60,318 nucleotides of DNA from Rikenellaceae bacterium (lineage in GTDB: Bacteria; Bacteroidota; Bacteroidia; Bacteroidales; Rikenellaceae), in assembly GCA_015060065.1 (NCBI GenBank), contig SUZF01000013.1:1-60318 (forward strand). Direction: 5' to 3'. This document shows positions 8,476 to 17,538 of this stretch, one piece after another. The notes beneath the pieces were generated by a model. It was not told the origin of the DNA and searched no databases. It was given only the letters and a program-made list of their open reading frames with translations. The stretch's first letter is position 1. Each line of letters opens with the position of its first letter. The translations under genes and the position numbers were made by a program.

Positions 8476-10400
8476 TATCGGTTGATAACGTATCGGTGAG
8501 TTATGGAGGCTGGACTCTCTTTGACGGGATTTCGTTTCTGGTCAATCCGAAGGATAGAATAGGTCTGGTCGGCAAGAATGGAGCCGGCAAAACGACCCTC
8601 CTGCGACTGATTATTGGCGAACAGCAACCGACCGAGGGTGCCATTACCCGAAATGGCGACTGCACGGTGGGCTACCTTCCGCAACAGATGAAGGTTGCCG
8701 ACACGACCACTCTTCTCGAAGAGACCGCTACGGCTTTTGCCGAGGTGCTGGCTCTCGAAGCCGAGATTGAACGGCTGACCGGAGAGATTGCCCTGCGCGA
8801 AGATTACGAAAGCGAGGAGTATGCTGCCTTGCTACAACGATTGAACGAGGCTAATGACCATTACCATATCCTCGGTGGAGAGACACGTGATGCCGATATC
8901 GAGAAGACGCTGCTCGGCTTGGGATTCCGTCGCGAGGATTTCGGCCGTCCGACAAGCGAGTTTTCGGGTGGTTGGCGTATGCGTATCGAGTTGGCGAAGT
9001 TGCTTCTGCGCCGTCCCTCGGTATTTCTGCTCGATGAGCCTACAAACCATCTCGATATCGAGTCGATACAGTGGCTCGAAGAGTATCTGAAAAATTATAG
9101 CGGTGCGGTGCTTGTGATTTCGCACGACCGTGCATTTCTGGATAATGTGACCAACCGCACCATCGAGTTGTCGTTGGGCAAGATTTACGACTACAAGTTG
9201 CCCTACTCGAAGTTTGTGGTGGCGCGTGCCGAGCGACGTGCGCAGCAACTTGCGGCATACCAAAACCAGCAACGCCTTATCGAGAAGAGCGAGGAGTTTA
9301 TCGAGAAGTTCCGCTACAAGCCGACCAAATCGAATCAGGTGCAGTCGCGCATCAAGCAACTCGACAAGTTGGAGCGCATCGAGGTCGAAGAGGAGGATTT
9401 GGCTACGCTCAATATCAAATTCCCGCCCGCACCGCGTTCAGGTCAGGTGGTGGCAGAGGTTAAGGAGGTCGGCAAGGCTTTTGGCGAGAAGAGAGTCTTC
9501 GCGGGTGCAGAATTTACCATCACGAAGGGAGATAAAATCGCTCTGGTAGGTCGCAATGGCGAGGGCAAAACGACTTTTGCCCGGATGCTTATCGGTCAGT
9601 TGGAGCCGACCGAAGGCTCGATTCGTATCGGTGCGAATGTCAGCATCGGCTACTATGCTCAAAATCAAGACGACCTGATGAATGGCGACTTTACGGTCTA
9701 TGATACGCTCGATAGAGTGGCTGTTGGGGATATTCGTACCCGTCTGCGAGATATTCTGGGAGCATTCCTCTTCCGAGGCGAGGATGTCGATAAGAAGGTT
9801 AAGGTGCTGTCGGGTGGCGAGCGCTCGCGCTTGGCCATGGCGCGTATGATGCTCGAACCGCACAACCTGCTGGTACTCGACGAGCCGACAAACCATATGG
9901 ATATGCGCTCGAAGGATATCTTGAAGAGTGCCATTCAGAAGTTCGACGGTACGGTGGTCGTAGTGTCGCACGATAGAGAGTTCTTGGACGGTATGGTCGA
10001 TAAGGTCTATGAGTTCCGCGATGGGGGAGTGAGGGAGTACTTGGGAGGTATCTACTACTTCCTCGAAAAGCGCAAAATAGAGTCTTTGCAAGAGTTGGAA
10101 CGCAAGGCTGTCGAGGTGCCGACTGCCGAGCGTGAGTCGTCGTCGGGAAAACTCTCTTACGAGCAGAAAAAGGAGCAGGAGAAATTGTTGCGCAAGTTGC
10201 GTAAGGCTGTCGAGCAGATTGAGGCGGAGTTGGCGGGCGTTGAGGAGCAGATTGCTGCCTACGATGCACGCTTTGCCGAGGCAGCGGAGTTCTCGGCAGA
10301 GGATTATAAGGCTTACGACGAACTGAAAAAGCGTTACGACCACCTGATGCACGAGTGGGAGAAGGCATCATACGAGGTCGAGATTACAGAGAATAATTAA
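8472..10400 (+). CDS. ABC-F family ATP-binding protein (Uup/EttA-like)
   Basis: A 642-residue soluble protein with two ABC ATPase domains and no membrane segment, the ABC-F layout of ribosome-associated translation factors. Domain 1 (about 1-240) has Walker A GKNGAGKTT, signature FSGGWRMR and Walker B FLLDEPTNHLD. A charged linker follows at about 240-310. Domain 2 (about 320-530) has GRNGEGKTT, LSGGERSRLA and LVLDEPTNHMD. Residues about 545-635 are a C-terminal coiled coil as in Uup. A housekeeping role at the ribosome is more likely than antibiotic resistance, but the subfamily is not certain. Confidence 0.92.
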   Translation: MISVDNVSVSYGGWTLFDGISFLVNPKDRIGLVGKNGAGKTTLLRLIIGEQQPTEGAITRNGDCTVGYLPQQMKVADTTTLLEETATAFAEVLALEAEIERLTGEIALREDYESEEYAALLQRLNEANDHYHILGGETRDADIEKTLLGLGFRREDFGRPTSEFSGGWRMRIELAKLLLRRPSVFLLDEPTNHLDIESIQWLEEYLKNYSGAVLVISHDRAFLDNVTNRTIELSLGKIYDYKLPYSKFVVARAERRAQQLAAYQNQQRLIEKSEEFIEKFRYKPTKSNQVQSRIKQLDKLERIEVEEEDLATLNIKFPPAPRSGQVVAEVKEVGKAFGEKRVFAGAEFTITKGDKIALVGRNGEGKTTFARMLIGQLEPTEGSIRIGANVSIGYYAQNQDDLMNGDFTVYDTLDRVAVGDIRTRLRDILGAFLFRGEDVDKKVKVLSGGERSRLAMARMMLEPHNLLVLDEPTNHMDMRSKDILKSAIQKFDGTVVVVSHDREFLDGMVDKVYEFRDGGVREYLGGIYYFLEKRKIESLQELERKAVEVPTAERESSSGKLSYEQKKEQEKLLRKLRKAVEQIEAELAGVEEQIAAYDARFAEAAEFSAEDYKAYDELKKRYDHLMHEWEKASYEVEITENN

Positions 10401-10412
10401 AGCAAGGAAAAT

Positions 10413-11141
10413 ATGGAAAATATCGTATTCGGAATACGCCCTGTGGTGGAGGCCATCGAGTCGCACAAGCAGATTGAAAAACTCTATATCAAGCGTGGCG
10501 CCGAGGGTCAGTTGATGACCGAACTGAAAGACCTCTGCATTCGCCACCACCTGCGCTGGCAGGAGGTGCCGGTCGAAAAACTCAACCGCCTTACGCGTGG
10601 AAATCATCAGGGCGTGGTGGCACAGATGGCGGCTATCGACTACGTTACGGTCGAGGATATCTTGGAGCGTGTTCCCGAAGATGAGACCCCGCTGGTGGTG
10701 GTCTTTGATGGAGTTACCGACATCCGCAATTTCGGAGGTATTGCCCGCTCGGCAGAGTGTGCAGGTGCGCACGGTCTTATCACTCCGCTTAAAAATTCGG
10801 CTCCGGTCAATGCCGATGCAATCAAGACCTCGGCAGGTGCGCTAAACGTGATTCCTGTGGCACGTGTCGGCTCGATTCGCAATACTCTCAAATCGTTGCA
10901 GATGGAGGGATTCCAGATTGTTGCCGCTACCGAGAAGAGTCGCAAACTGCTCTATGATGCCGATTTCCGCAAGCCCACGGCAATAGTTATGGGTGCCGAG
11001 GATGTGGGAATCTCGAAGGAGGTGCTGAAACTCTGCGACGAGCAGTTGGCTATTCCGCTTATCGGTCATATCGAGTCGCTAAATGTGTCGGCTGCGGCCG
11101 CGATTATGCTCTTCGAGGTTGTCCGTCAGCGTATAGAGTAG
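10413..11141 (+). CDS. rlmB: 23S rRNA (guanosine 2'-O) methyltransferase, RlmB/TrmH type
   Basis: A 242-residue SPOUT-class methyltransferase. An N-terminal substrate-binding domain (1-75) is followed by the knotted SpoU domain with FDGVTDIRNFGGIARSAE (motif 1), VMGAEDVGIS (motif 2) and PLIGHIESLNVSAAAAIML (motif 3). E. coli RlmB methylates G2251 of 23S rRNA; the exact target here is inferred by family. It starts 12 bp after the ABC-F gene and is probably in one transcript with rpe. Confidence 0.9.
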   Translation: MENIVFGIRPVVEAIESHKQIEKLYIKRGAEGQLMTELKDLCIRHHLRWQEVPVEKLNRLTRGNHQGVVAQMAAIDYVTVEDILERVPEDETPLVVVFDGVTDIRNFGGIARSAECAGAHGLITPLKNSAPVNADAIKTSAGALNVIPVARVGSIRNTLKSLQMEGFQIVAATEKSRKLLYDADFRKPTAIVMGAEDVGISKEVLKLCDEQLAIPLIGHIESLNVSAAAAIMLFEVVRQRIE

Positions 11142-11158
11142 CCATTAGCCGTTGGCTT

Positions 11159-11740
11159 ATGTTCGGAAGGGGAAAATCCGCAGAAAAGAGTCTCTACCAC
11201 CACCCACTACTTGGCGAGGTCGCACTTGTGCGCTCGTGGCGGTCGAGGAGACTGTCGATTGTGGTGCGCCCTTCGGGCGAGGTGCGTCTGACCTATCCGC
11301 GCTTTGTGCCGAAGGCGAAGGCGTTGGAGTTCCTCGATAGTAGAGTGGATTGGGTTGAGCAGTCGCGCCAACGCTTTGCCGAGAGGGGTGTGGCACGTGT
11401 GGAATATACCCCCGAACAGATTGAGCAGATGCGTCGTGAGGCGAAAGATGTGTTGCCGGGGCGTGTCGCTTTCTGGGCTGAAAAATTTGGATTTCAATAT
11501 GGTCGTGTAACGATTCGCGCTTCGAGAAGCAAGTGGGGGTCGTGTTCGGGCGAGAACAATATTTCGTTGTCGCTCTTTTTGATGACTCTTCCGCCACATC
11601 TGTGCGACTATGTCATAATCCACGAACTCTGTCACACGGTGCATCACAACCATTCGGCAGCGTTTCACGCTCTTGCCGACCGATGTATGGGTGGCAAAGA
11701 GAAAAATCTGCGTAGCGAACTACGCAGATTCTCTATTTAA
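11159..11740 (+). CDS. YgjP-type zinc metallopeptidase (DUF45)
   Basis: A 193-residue protein with the YgjP/WLM-like layout. The first half is rich in beta strands (RSWRSRRLSIVVRPSGEVRL). The RASRSKWGSCSGENNISLSL block is typical of the family. The metal site is HELCHTVHHNHSAAFH, an HExxH-like HELCH with a downstream His. No signal peptide, so cytosolic. The substrate is unknown. An inverted repeat that can act as a terminator overlaps the last codons. Confidence 0.85.
   Translation: MFGRGKSAEKSLYHHPLLGEVALVRSWRSRRLSIVVRPSGEVRLTYPRFVPKAKALEFLDSRVDWVEQSRQRFAERGVARVEYTPEQIEQMRREAKDVLPGRVAFWAEKFGFQYGRVTIRASRSKWGSCSGENNISLSLFLMTLPPHLCDYVIIHELCHTVHHNHSAAFHALADRCMGGKEKNLRSELRRFSI
11705..11730. terminator. 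hairpin inside the end of the YgjP-type gene
   Basis: A perfect 11-bp stem AATCTGCGTAG / CTACGCAGATT with a CGAA loop lies within the last codons of the 11159-11740 gene, between it and the convergent AraC gene. The T-run after it is short, so efficiency is uncertain. Confidence 0.6.
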
Positions 11741-11763
11741 CATCCCCTTAATATTATCTCTTC

Positions 11764-12669
11764 TTACTTGTCCTCTCCGTGGCGGAACTCGCCCGGAGTT
11801 ATGCCGACGTGGCGTTTGAAGTAGGTGCCAAAGAATGACGGCGTGGGGAAGTGGAGGGTATATGCCACCTGCTGGATACTCAAATCGGAGTAGCGTAATA
11901 GCGACTTCGCCTCCATAATTATACAGTAATCAATCCAATCCGAGACGCTGCGCCCGCTGGTCTGCTTGATAAGCAACGAGAGGTACTTGGGCGTAAGGCA
12001 TAATTTGTCGGCATAGAAGCCTATTTGATGCTCCTTGCGGAAATTCTCGGTCAGCAGATGCATAAACTCCTCAAAGAGTCGCATATTGCGGTTGTTGATG
12101 CGTTTATTTTTTGTTGTGGTACTACCAACTTCTTGCTCCATAACCTCGTGCGTGAAAGCAAGCATCGACCCAACGATGCCCTGAATGACACGTGCATTAT
12201 GGTTATCCGCCTTTTTCGACACGAGGCGAATCATGGCAAGGTAGTGATTGAAGAGTTCAACGTTGTGTTCCGAGAAGTGGAAGCATGGGTTGTGGAACAT
12301 ATGCATTCCGAGTGGTACGAGATGCTGTATATCAATGTGCATCTCATTCATCAAGGATGTGGATACTGCGAATATCGTTCCGCGAGCAAGAGTTGAACTC
12401 GAATGTACATTATATATGCAGTTGGGCAGAATCAGAGCAGCCATACCTGCTGCCAACTTGAAATCCTGTGCATTGATATTGAGCGAGATTTCGCCCTCAT
12501 GACAGATTACGATTCCGACGGCATTGGCACGACCCGGAATTGCGGGCGCCTTTCGTCCGTTATTCTCGATTTGGAAGTCGTATATTAGTACGTTGTCGTT
12601 CAGTTCTTCGTCTGTTTTCAGGTGGCGCTTAATATCTGCCAACGAAAAATAATTGGTGTTCTCTTTCAT
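11764..12669 (-). CDS. AraC family transcriptional regulator
   Basis: A 301-residue regulator. Residues about 20-160 form a cupin-like sensor domain (GEISLNINAQDFKL). Residues about 195-300 hold two helix-turn-helix motifs, with FYADKLCLTPKYLSLLIKQ and the signature SIQQVAYTLHFPTPSFFGTY followed by FKRHVGITPGEFR. It lies downstream of, and in the same direction as, an outer-membrane barrel receptor (12832-15219), which is a plausible target. A -7 element and a dyad at 12705-12726 suggest autoregulation. Confidence 0.92.
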   Translation of the reverse strand: MKENTNYFSLADIKRHLKTDEELNDNVLIYDFQIENNGRKAPAIPGRANAVGIVICHEGEISLNINAQDFKLAAGMAALILPNCIYNVHSSSTLARGTIFAVSTSLMNEMHIDIQHLVPLGMHMFHNPCFHFSEHNVELFNHYLAMIRLVSKKADNHNARVIQGIVGSMLAFTHEVMEQEVGSTTTKNKRINNRNMRLFEEFMHLLTENFRKEHQIGFYADKLCLTPKYLSLLIKQTSGRSVSDWIDYCIIMEAKSLLRYSDLSIQQVAYTLHFPTPSFFGTYFKRHVGITPGEFRHGEDK

Positions 12670-12704
12670 CTTCTGTGTGCTAAATTAAAACACTTTACAT
12701 ACGA

Positions 12705-12726
12705 CAAAGATACTATTTTTAGTATC
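12705..12726 (-). promoter_or_regulatory. -7 element and overlapping dyad upstream of the AraC gene
   Basis: On the minus strand TATCTTTG (12705-12712) matches TAnnTTTG. It overlaps one arm of a perfect inverted repeat GATACTA-tttt-TAGTATC at 12709-12726. A protein bound there would cover the -7 element. Apart from this, the gap 12670-12831 shows nothing I can name. Confidence 0.5.
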
Positions 12727-12831
12727 TGTCAGGCTTGTTTTTGCCCAAATCGAACAGATTATAGTGCGAAAATAATGTTTTTCGGTCGAAATGTAAGACA
12801 ATCCGAGCCAAAATACTGTGCCGGTAAGAAC

Positions 12832-15219
12832 TTATTTTGATAGGCGGCTCGAATCGGCACCGCGCTCGATACTCTTCTGTGCGAACTTCTTGCCTTTGTT
12901 GAATGCCCACGAAGCCGAGAATACAAATGTCGGTCGATTCCATGGTTGTTTGGTTTCGAGCGTGCGTTGCATAGCCTCGGTGGTTGCAATGAAGGTGTGT
13001 TTTACCGGAATAATATTGCGGACCCCGGCCGAGAGCGTTAGTTTGTCATCGAGCAACCTCTTTTTGAGTGTAAAATTCAGTCTGTGACTTGCTCGCAACT
13101 TAATGTTGGCAACATAGTGGTTGCTCATGCCGTAGTAGCCGAGGTCGATAAAGAACTTCTTGGGCAGTGTGAAGGTGGTCTGCACGTTGCCATTGCACAT
13201 AAAGCGGAATCGCTGGGGCGACGAGTTGTCGATGCGAACTCCGTTGTATATTGCTGTGGCGTTGAGGTTGAGGGTCCACCACTTTGCGAGTTGGAAGGGC
13301 AGATTTACAGAGAGATAATAGTTTTGCGACGAGCGGAGGTTCTCGTTGATGATGTAGCCGATGTCGGGATTGTCGGGGTCGGTTTTAATCATCTGTTGAA
13401 TCTCGTCCGTGCGTAGTATGGCACCGAGCGTGACGGAGTATTTGTACTTCATCACAAAGGTTAGCGAGAGGTCGTTACCGTATTGTGGGCGCAGATAGGG
13501 ATTTCCGGTTTGGTACGAATACTCCGAAATTTGCATACGTTCAGGGTTGAGCGCCCAGAAGTTAGGTCGATAAATTGAACGTGCGTACTGCAATACCATC
13601 GAGTAGGATTGGTCTTTTTTGAGAGCAAACGAGATATTGGCATTCGGAAAGAGCGAGAAGTAGTCTTGGCGCACGACATTTCCTCTGCCCGACGTATGGG
13701 TGTATTCACCGCGTAAGCCTCCGGTCAGCCCGAAACGTCCAAGTCGTGCGCTGGCAGTAATGTATGCCGCAGCGATATGTTCGGTGTAACGCTCGTCGTA
13801 GCCATAGCCCTCGCGCTCAATCCACTCATCGGATGTGTCGCGGTAGTGGTAGGCAGCGTTACTCTCCATTATATTATTGGTATATTTTGCACCTGCTTTG
13901 AGATTGACCTTGGGCGAGAATATCTTCTCGTAGCCAATATTTATGGTCGTGACATTGTATTCAGTCGCAGAACGGTCGCGGTAGAGGCTATCGACCGAGC
14001 GCAGTAACAGATCCTCGTGTAGGTAATCTTTCAATGTGCGATATCGATTGTTGCTCTGCGAGGCATCGTAGTTGTAGTCTGCCAGAATTTTCAATTTCGA
14101 GCCGAGCGAGTCGAACTTGATGATGTAGTTAAGTGTAGCACTCACTCCGCGATTACTCGAACCGGAGCGGTAGTTACTACGACTATCAATTCTCGAATCT
14201 GCGGATACGAGATTGGTGGTCGATGTTAGCGGATTTTTGTGGCATCCATCATAGTAGTTTATCTCGGCACCGAGACTGTGACGGTCGTTGATGTCGAAAA
14301 TCGCTCCGATGTTGGCTCCGCCCCATTGCGAGTTGTAGCGAGTTGAGGAGGATGCCGTGAGTCGTTTGTCGCCCATAAAGTAGCGGGTATTCTCATTTAC
14401 AATTGTCTTCTGGTCGCCTGCCGAGTACCAGCCCGTGGCATTGAGTGTCCATTTGCCGGAGTGGTAGTTTATGGATGCCGAAGGAGTGTAGTTGTGTATC
14501 AGGTCGCTCTGGCGGGTCGAGAACGAGATGTTGCCCATAATTCCATCATCACGACGACGTTTAAGCGTGATTTTGATGACACCTCCCGCGCTGTCGGCAT
14601 CGTAGTCGGCTCCGGTCTGTGGAACTACCTCTATGGTGCGGATATCTTCGCTTTTCAGGGAGCGTAGATATGCCATAAGTTGCTCGGCAGAGTATTTGAG
14701 TTCTCGGTCATTGACATAGACCTTGGTGCCGGACTTGCCATTTATCGAGATTTTGTCATCGTTGATAAAGACTGCCGGTGCAGACTCTAATAACTCTACG
14801 CCATCCTTGCCAAGAGCTGATGCCATATTCGAAACATCAACGACAAAACGGTCAGCCTCGCGCTTGATAATCTGCGCTGTAACTGCTACACCCTTAATCT
14901 CAACACTCGACTGGGTCAATTTTACAATACCGATATCTGCGGCTCCGCTTACGTTTATGGTGCGCTTGTCAGGTTCGTAACCAAGAAATTCAGTAATAAG
15001 TTCGTATGTACCGTCGCTTAATTGTAATCTGAATTTACCTTTCTCGTCGGTTGTGGTACCGGCAATCTGCTTGTTCTCCTTTAACGCCACAACTGTTGCG
15101 TATGCCACAGCACCGCCTTTTTCATCTGTCACAGAGCCTGTGATTGCCTGTTTAGTTGATGCAAGTGCCTGATTAGCAAAGATTATTGTTGCCACCATGC
15201 ATAGAATCCAACTCTTCAT
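12832..15219 (-). CDS. outer-membrane beta-barrel receptor (TonB-dependent-receptor-like)
   Basis: A 795-residue outer-membrane protein. I chose the ATG at 15219 because it gives a clean signal peptide, MKSWILCMVATIIFANQALA; the open frame continues 14 residues upstream without similarity. Residues about 24-105 are a carboxypeptidase-regulatory-like domain (GSVTDEKGGAVAYATV), residues about 110-210 a plug-like domain, and the rest a barrel of the OMP_b-brl_3 type. No SusD partner, TonB box or glycan genes lie beside it, so it is unlikely to be a classic SusC. Substrate unknown. It has its own promoter with a palindrome over the -33 region. Confidence 0.85.
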   Translation of the reverse strand: MKSWILCMVATIIFANQALASTKQAITGSVTDEKGGAVAYATVVALKENKQIAGTTTDEKGKFRLQLSDGTYELITEFLGYEPDKRTINVSGAADIGIVKLTQSSVEIKGVAVTAQIIKREADRFVVDVSNMASALGKDGVELLESAPAVFINDDKISINGKSGTKVYVNDRELKYSAEQLMAYLRSLKSEDIRTIEVVPQTGADYDADSAGGVIKITLKRRRDDGIMGNISFSTRQSDLIHNYTPSASINYHSGKWTLNATGWYSAGDQKTIVNENTRYFMGDKRLTASSSTRYNSQWGGANIGAIFDINDRHSLGAEINYYDGCHKNPLTSTTNLVSADSRIDSRSNYRSGSSNRGVSATLNYIIKFDSLGSKLKILADYNYDASQSNNRYRTLKDYLHEDLLLRSVDSLYRDRSATEYNVTTINIGYEKIFSPKVNLKAGAKYTNNIMESNAAYHYRDTSDEWIEREGYGYDERYTEHIAAAYITASARLGRFGLTGGLRGEYTHTSGRGNVVRQDYFSLFPNANISFALKKDQSYSMVLQYARSIYRPNFWALNPERMQISEYSYQTGNPYLRPQYGNDLSLTFVMKYKYSVTLGAILRTDEIQQMIKTDPDNPDIGYIINENLRSSQNYYLSVNLPFQLAKWWTLNLNATAIYNGVRIDNSSPQRFRFMCNGNVQTTFTLPKKFFIDLGYYGMSNHYVANIKLRASHRLNFTLKKRLLDDKLTLSAGVRNIIPVKHTFIATTEAMQRTLETKQPWNRPTFVFSASWAFNKGKKFAQKSIERGADSSRLSK

Positions 15220-15258
15220 CTTTCTCGGTATTTTGTGTTTTATTATTATTTGACAGTG

Positions 15259-15299
15259 CAAAGATATATGTTTTTTTTTATACTATGCAAAACATAGTA
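15259..15299 (-). promoter_or_regulatory. promoter of the barrel receptor with operator-like palindrome
   Basis: On the minus strand the -7 element is TATCTTTG (15259-15266). About 21 bp upstream a TTTTG serves as -33 and forms the centre of a perfect inverted repeat TACTATG-CAAAA-CATAGTA (15281-15299). A dimeric regulator on this palindrome would directly contact or block the -33 site. Confidence 0.6.
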
Positions 15300-15372
15300 C
15301 ATAATTTGTGTTTTTTATAAATAAAAATGAAAAAAGGCCCTCTTTTGGCCGCCTTCAAACAGAACTTCTAAC

Positions 15373-15412
15373 AAAAAGAGAGCGTGTCCAAAAAGATTTT
15401 TGGACACGCTCT
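15373..15412 (-). terminator. terminator of the trkA-to-zinc-ribbon operon
   Basis: Arms AGAGCGTGTCCAAAAA and TTTTTGGACACGCTCT (15379-15412) pair perfectly; on the minus strand the stem is followed by CTTTTTG. It lies 26 bp past the zinc-ribbon gene stop. The core GCGTGTCCAAA recurs in the terminator at 51441-51470. Confidence 0.85.
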
Positions 15413-15437
15413 TGCTTTGTTGTGAGAAGAGATATTC

Positions 15438-16190
15438 TTACTCTTCGTCGCCACCAACGAGGATACGTCCGCAGTACTCACAAACAATGAGTTTCTTACC
15501 CTGACGGATATCCACCTGGCGCTGGGGCGGGATGCGGTTGTAGCAACCTCCGCACGCATCACGACGAACAGTAACTACTGCCAAACCGTTGTGAACATTG
15601 CGACGGATGCGGTTGTAAGCGGTCAGCAGACGCTCGTCAATCTTGGTCTTTGCCGACTCTGCCTTCTTTTCGAGTGAAGCCACCTGCTCGGCAGTCTCTG
15701 CCTCGATGCTGTCCAACTCGCCCTTCTTTGCCGTAAGGTCCATCGTGCGCTCTGCAACCACTGCCTGTGCATCTGCCAAAGTAGCCTTCTTAACCTTGAT
15801 TCCGGCTGCATACTCCTTCAAACGCTTCTCGGCGAGTTCGATTTCGAGTTCCTGATACTCTATCTCTTTGGTAATGGCGTCAAATTCGCGGTTGTTGCGA
15901 ACATTGTTCTGCTGCTCCTTGTACTTTGCGATAAGCATCTGCGCCTGATCCTTCTCGCGGCTGCGCTGCTTCGAGAGTGAGTTGAGTTCCTCGATTTCAG
16001 CCTCGATGTTTGCGATACGGGTGTTCAGACCTGCGATTTCGTCCTCCAAGTCCTGCACCTCCAAAGGAAGTTCTCCCTTGATTTTGTTGATTTCATCAAT
16101 CTGTGAATCAATCTTTTGCAACTCATAAAGTGCTACAATCTTCTCCTGCATCGAGTAATCAACCTCTGCTGTCTTTTTCTGTGTTGCCAT
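15438..16190 (-). CDS. coiled-coil protein with C4 zinc ribbon
   Basis: A 250-residue soluble protein. Residues about 15-190 are a nearly continuous coiled coil. Residues about 205-245 are a C4 zinc ribbon with two CxxC pairs (CGGC and CEYC) separated by NRIPPQRQVDIRQGKK. This is the zf-RING_7/CdsZ-like family, widespread in Bacteroidetes and Chlamydiae; a nucleic-acid or secretion role is suggested by family but not settled. It is the last gene of the run that starts with trkA, 14 bp after nif3. Confidence 0.85.
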   Translation of the reverse strand: MATQKKTAEVDYSMQEKIVALYELQKIDSQIDEINKIKGELPLEVQDLEDEIAGLNTRIANIEAEIEELNSLSKQRSREKDQAQMLIAKYKEQQNNVRNNREFDAITKEIEYQELEIELAEKRLKEYAAGIKVKKATLADAQAVVAERTMDLTAKKGELDSIEAETAEQVASLEKKAESAKTKIDERLLTAYNRIRRNVHNGLAVVTVRRDACGGCYNRIPPQRQVDIRQGKKLIVCEYCGRILVGGDEE

Positions 16191-16204
16191 ATATCGTGTT
16201 AAAT

Positions 16205-16993
16205 TTATTTTGTCAAATAATTTATCGGATTGCGAGAGCGCTCACTCTTGCGAACCGCAAAGGTAAGAAAATTTTTTGATAAAATATCAAATAAAATCTC
16301 AATAACGCAATATTCGCTCTCAAAATGTCCGATATCCGCCACCGTGACGGCTCCATCGGGGGTCATAAAGTCGTTGTATTTGAGGTCGGCAGTGACGTAG
16401 ATATCTGCCCCTGCGCTACGGGCTTCGCCAATGAGGAATGCTCCCGAACCGGTGCAGACCGCCACGCGGCTCACGCTCGGAGTTGCGATATCGCTATGGC
16501 GCACCGCCTTGGCTCCCGTAACCTCCATTACCTTGCGCAGGAAATCGGTGGTAGGCATAGGCTCGGCAAGGGTGCCGATAACTCCGAAACCGTTACGCTC
16601 GCCATCCGTCTTGGGTTGCAGAACTTCAAGGTCGCTGACCCCAAGCATCGTCGCCAATCGCCAACTCATACCATCTGCCGTGCTGTCGAGGTTGGTGTGG
16701 CAGGCGTAAAGTGCTATGCCTTGGCGAATTGCCCGCTCGACGCAACGCTCGACTACGTTTGCCGAGTTGAAGCGTTTGAGCGGATGAAAAACTATGGGGT
16801 GGTGGGTGATGATGATATCACAACCCTCGCTCTCCGCCTCGTCCATAACCTCGTCGGTAACATCAACTGCCAACAACGCCTTATGTACCTCGTCTGTCGG
16901 TCGGCCGACAATCAGCCCCGAATTGTCGTAAGACTCCTGCAACGAGAGTGGTGCAAAAGCCTCGATAACATCGGTTATCTCTTTGATTTTCAT
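16205..16993 (-). CDS. Nif3-like dinuclear metal-centre protein
   Basis: A 262-residue protein of the YbgI/NIF3 family, which forms toroidal hexamers with two metals per subunit. Metal-binding motifs are complete: DIIITHHPIVFHPLKRF, YACHTNLDS and VADIGHFESEYCVIE. The length matches the short form (YbgI, about 247) without the inserted domain seen in some relatives. Its biochemical role, proposed as GTP cyclohydrolase-like or metal chaperone, is unresolved. It begins 2 bp after the MerR gene stop, so it is certainly co-transcribed. Confidence 0.92.
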   Translation of the reverse strand: MKIKEITDVIEAFAPLSLQESYDNSGLIVGRPTDEVHKALLAVDVTDEVMDEAESEGCDIIITHHPIVFHPLKRFNSANVVERCVERAIRQGIALYACHTNLDSTADGMSWRLATMLGVSDLEVLQPKTDGERNGFGVIGTLAEPMPTTDFLRKVMEVTGAKAVRHSDIATPSVSRVAVCTGSGAFLIGEARSAGADIYVTADLKYNDFMTPDGAVTVADIGHFESEYCVIEILFDILSKNFLTFAVRKSERSRNPINYLTK

Positions 16994-16995
16994 TG

Positions 16996-17526
16996 TTAAA
17001 AGAGTGTTTGTTCGTAAAATGCAAAGAGCGGACGTTGCTCCTCGTCATCCTTCTTGCGACGCTTGCGAGGTTGCTTGGGTTCGATGACCTGCACAACACT
17101 CTTCTTGCCGCTGTTCTCATTCGTGGAAGCAGCCACAGCATCACCCTCCTCCGGAGTCTCGACATCCACAACCTCATCATCGAGAAGCGAGCCATCGCCT
17201 CCGTCTTTGAGAATCTCGCGCACCTCGACCAACATCGAGCGTACAGATTGCAACTTTTCGAGCAACTCGGCACTGCGCAAAACATCTTCGGGGCGTTGCT
17301 GCTTCATCGCACGCTTCGCTCCGTCGAGGGTCATTCCGCACTCCTTGACCAGATGGTAGATAATCTTGAAGTTCTCGATATCCTCCGGTCGGAACATTCG
17401 GTTGCCCTTCTTGTTTTTCTTGGGACGCAGGCAGTCGAACTTCGACTCCCAATAGCGTATGAGCGACTGATTTACATCGAACATCTCGGCGACTTCGCCC
17501 ATCGAATAGAATAATTTCTCTGCCAT
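16996..17526 (-). CDS. MerR family transcriptional regulator
   Basis: A 176-residue regulator. The N-terminal winged helix-turn-helix reads YSMGEVAEMFDVNQSLIRYW and continues with RPKKNKKGNRMFRPEDIE, the MerR wing. Residues about 75-115 are a dimerisation helix. The tail (about 125-176) is acidic then basic (PRKRRKKDDEEQRP) with no cysteine cluster, so it is not a metal sensor of the MerR/CueR type. Targets unknown. Tightly packed between the rRNA methyltransferase gene and nif3. Confidence 0.9.
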   Translation of the reverse strand: MAEKLFYSMGEVAEMFDVNQSLIRYWESKFDCLRPKKNKKGNRMFRPEDIENFKIIYHLVKECGMTLDGAKRAMKQQRPEDVLRSAELLEKLQSVRSMLVEVREILKDGGDGSLLDDEVVDVETPEEGDAVAASTNENSGKKSVVQVIEPKQPRKRRKKDDEEQRPLFAFYEQTLF

Positions 17527-17538
17527 AATATTATGGTT

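Noticed and set aside
12705..15299. The AraC-gene dyad and the receptor palindrome as the same operator
   Set aside because: Both contain TACTA/TAGTA, but the spacing is 4 bp in one and 9 bp in the other, so one protein is unlikely to read both in the same way.
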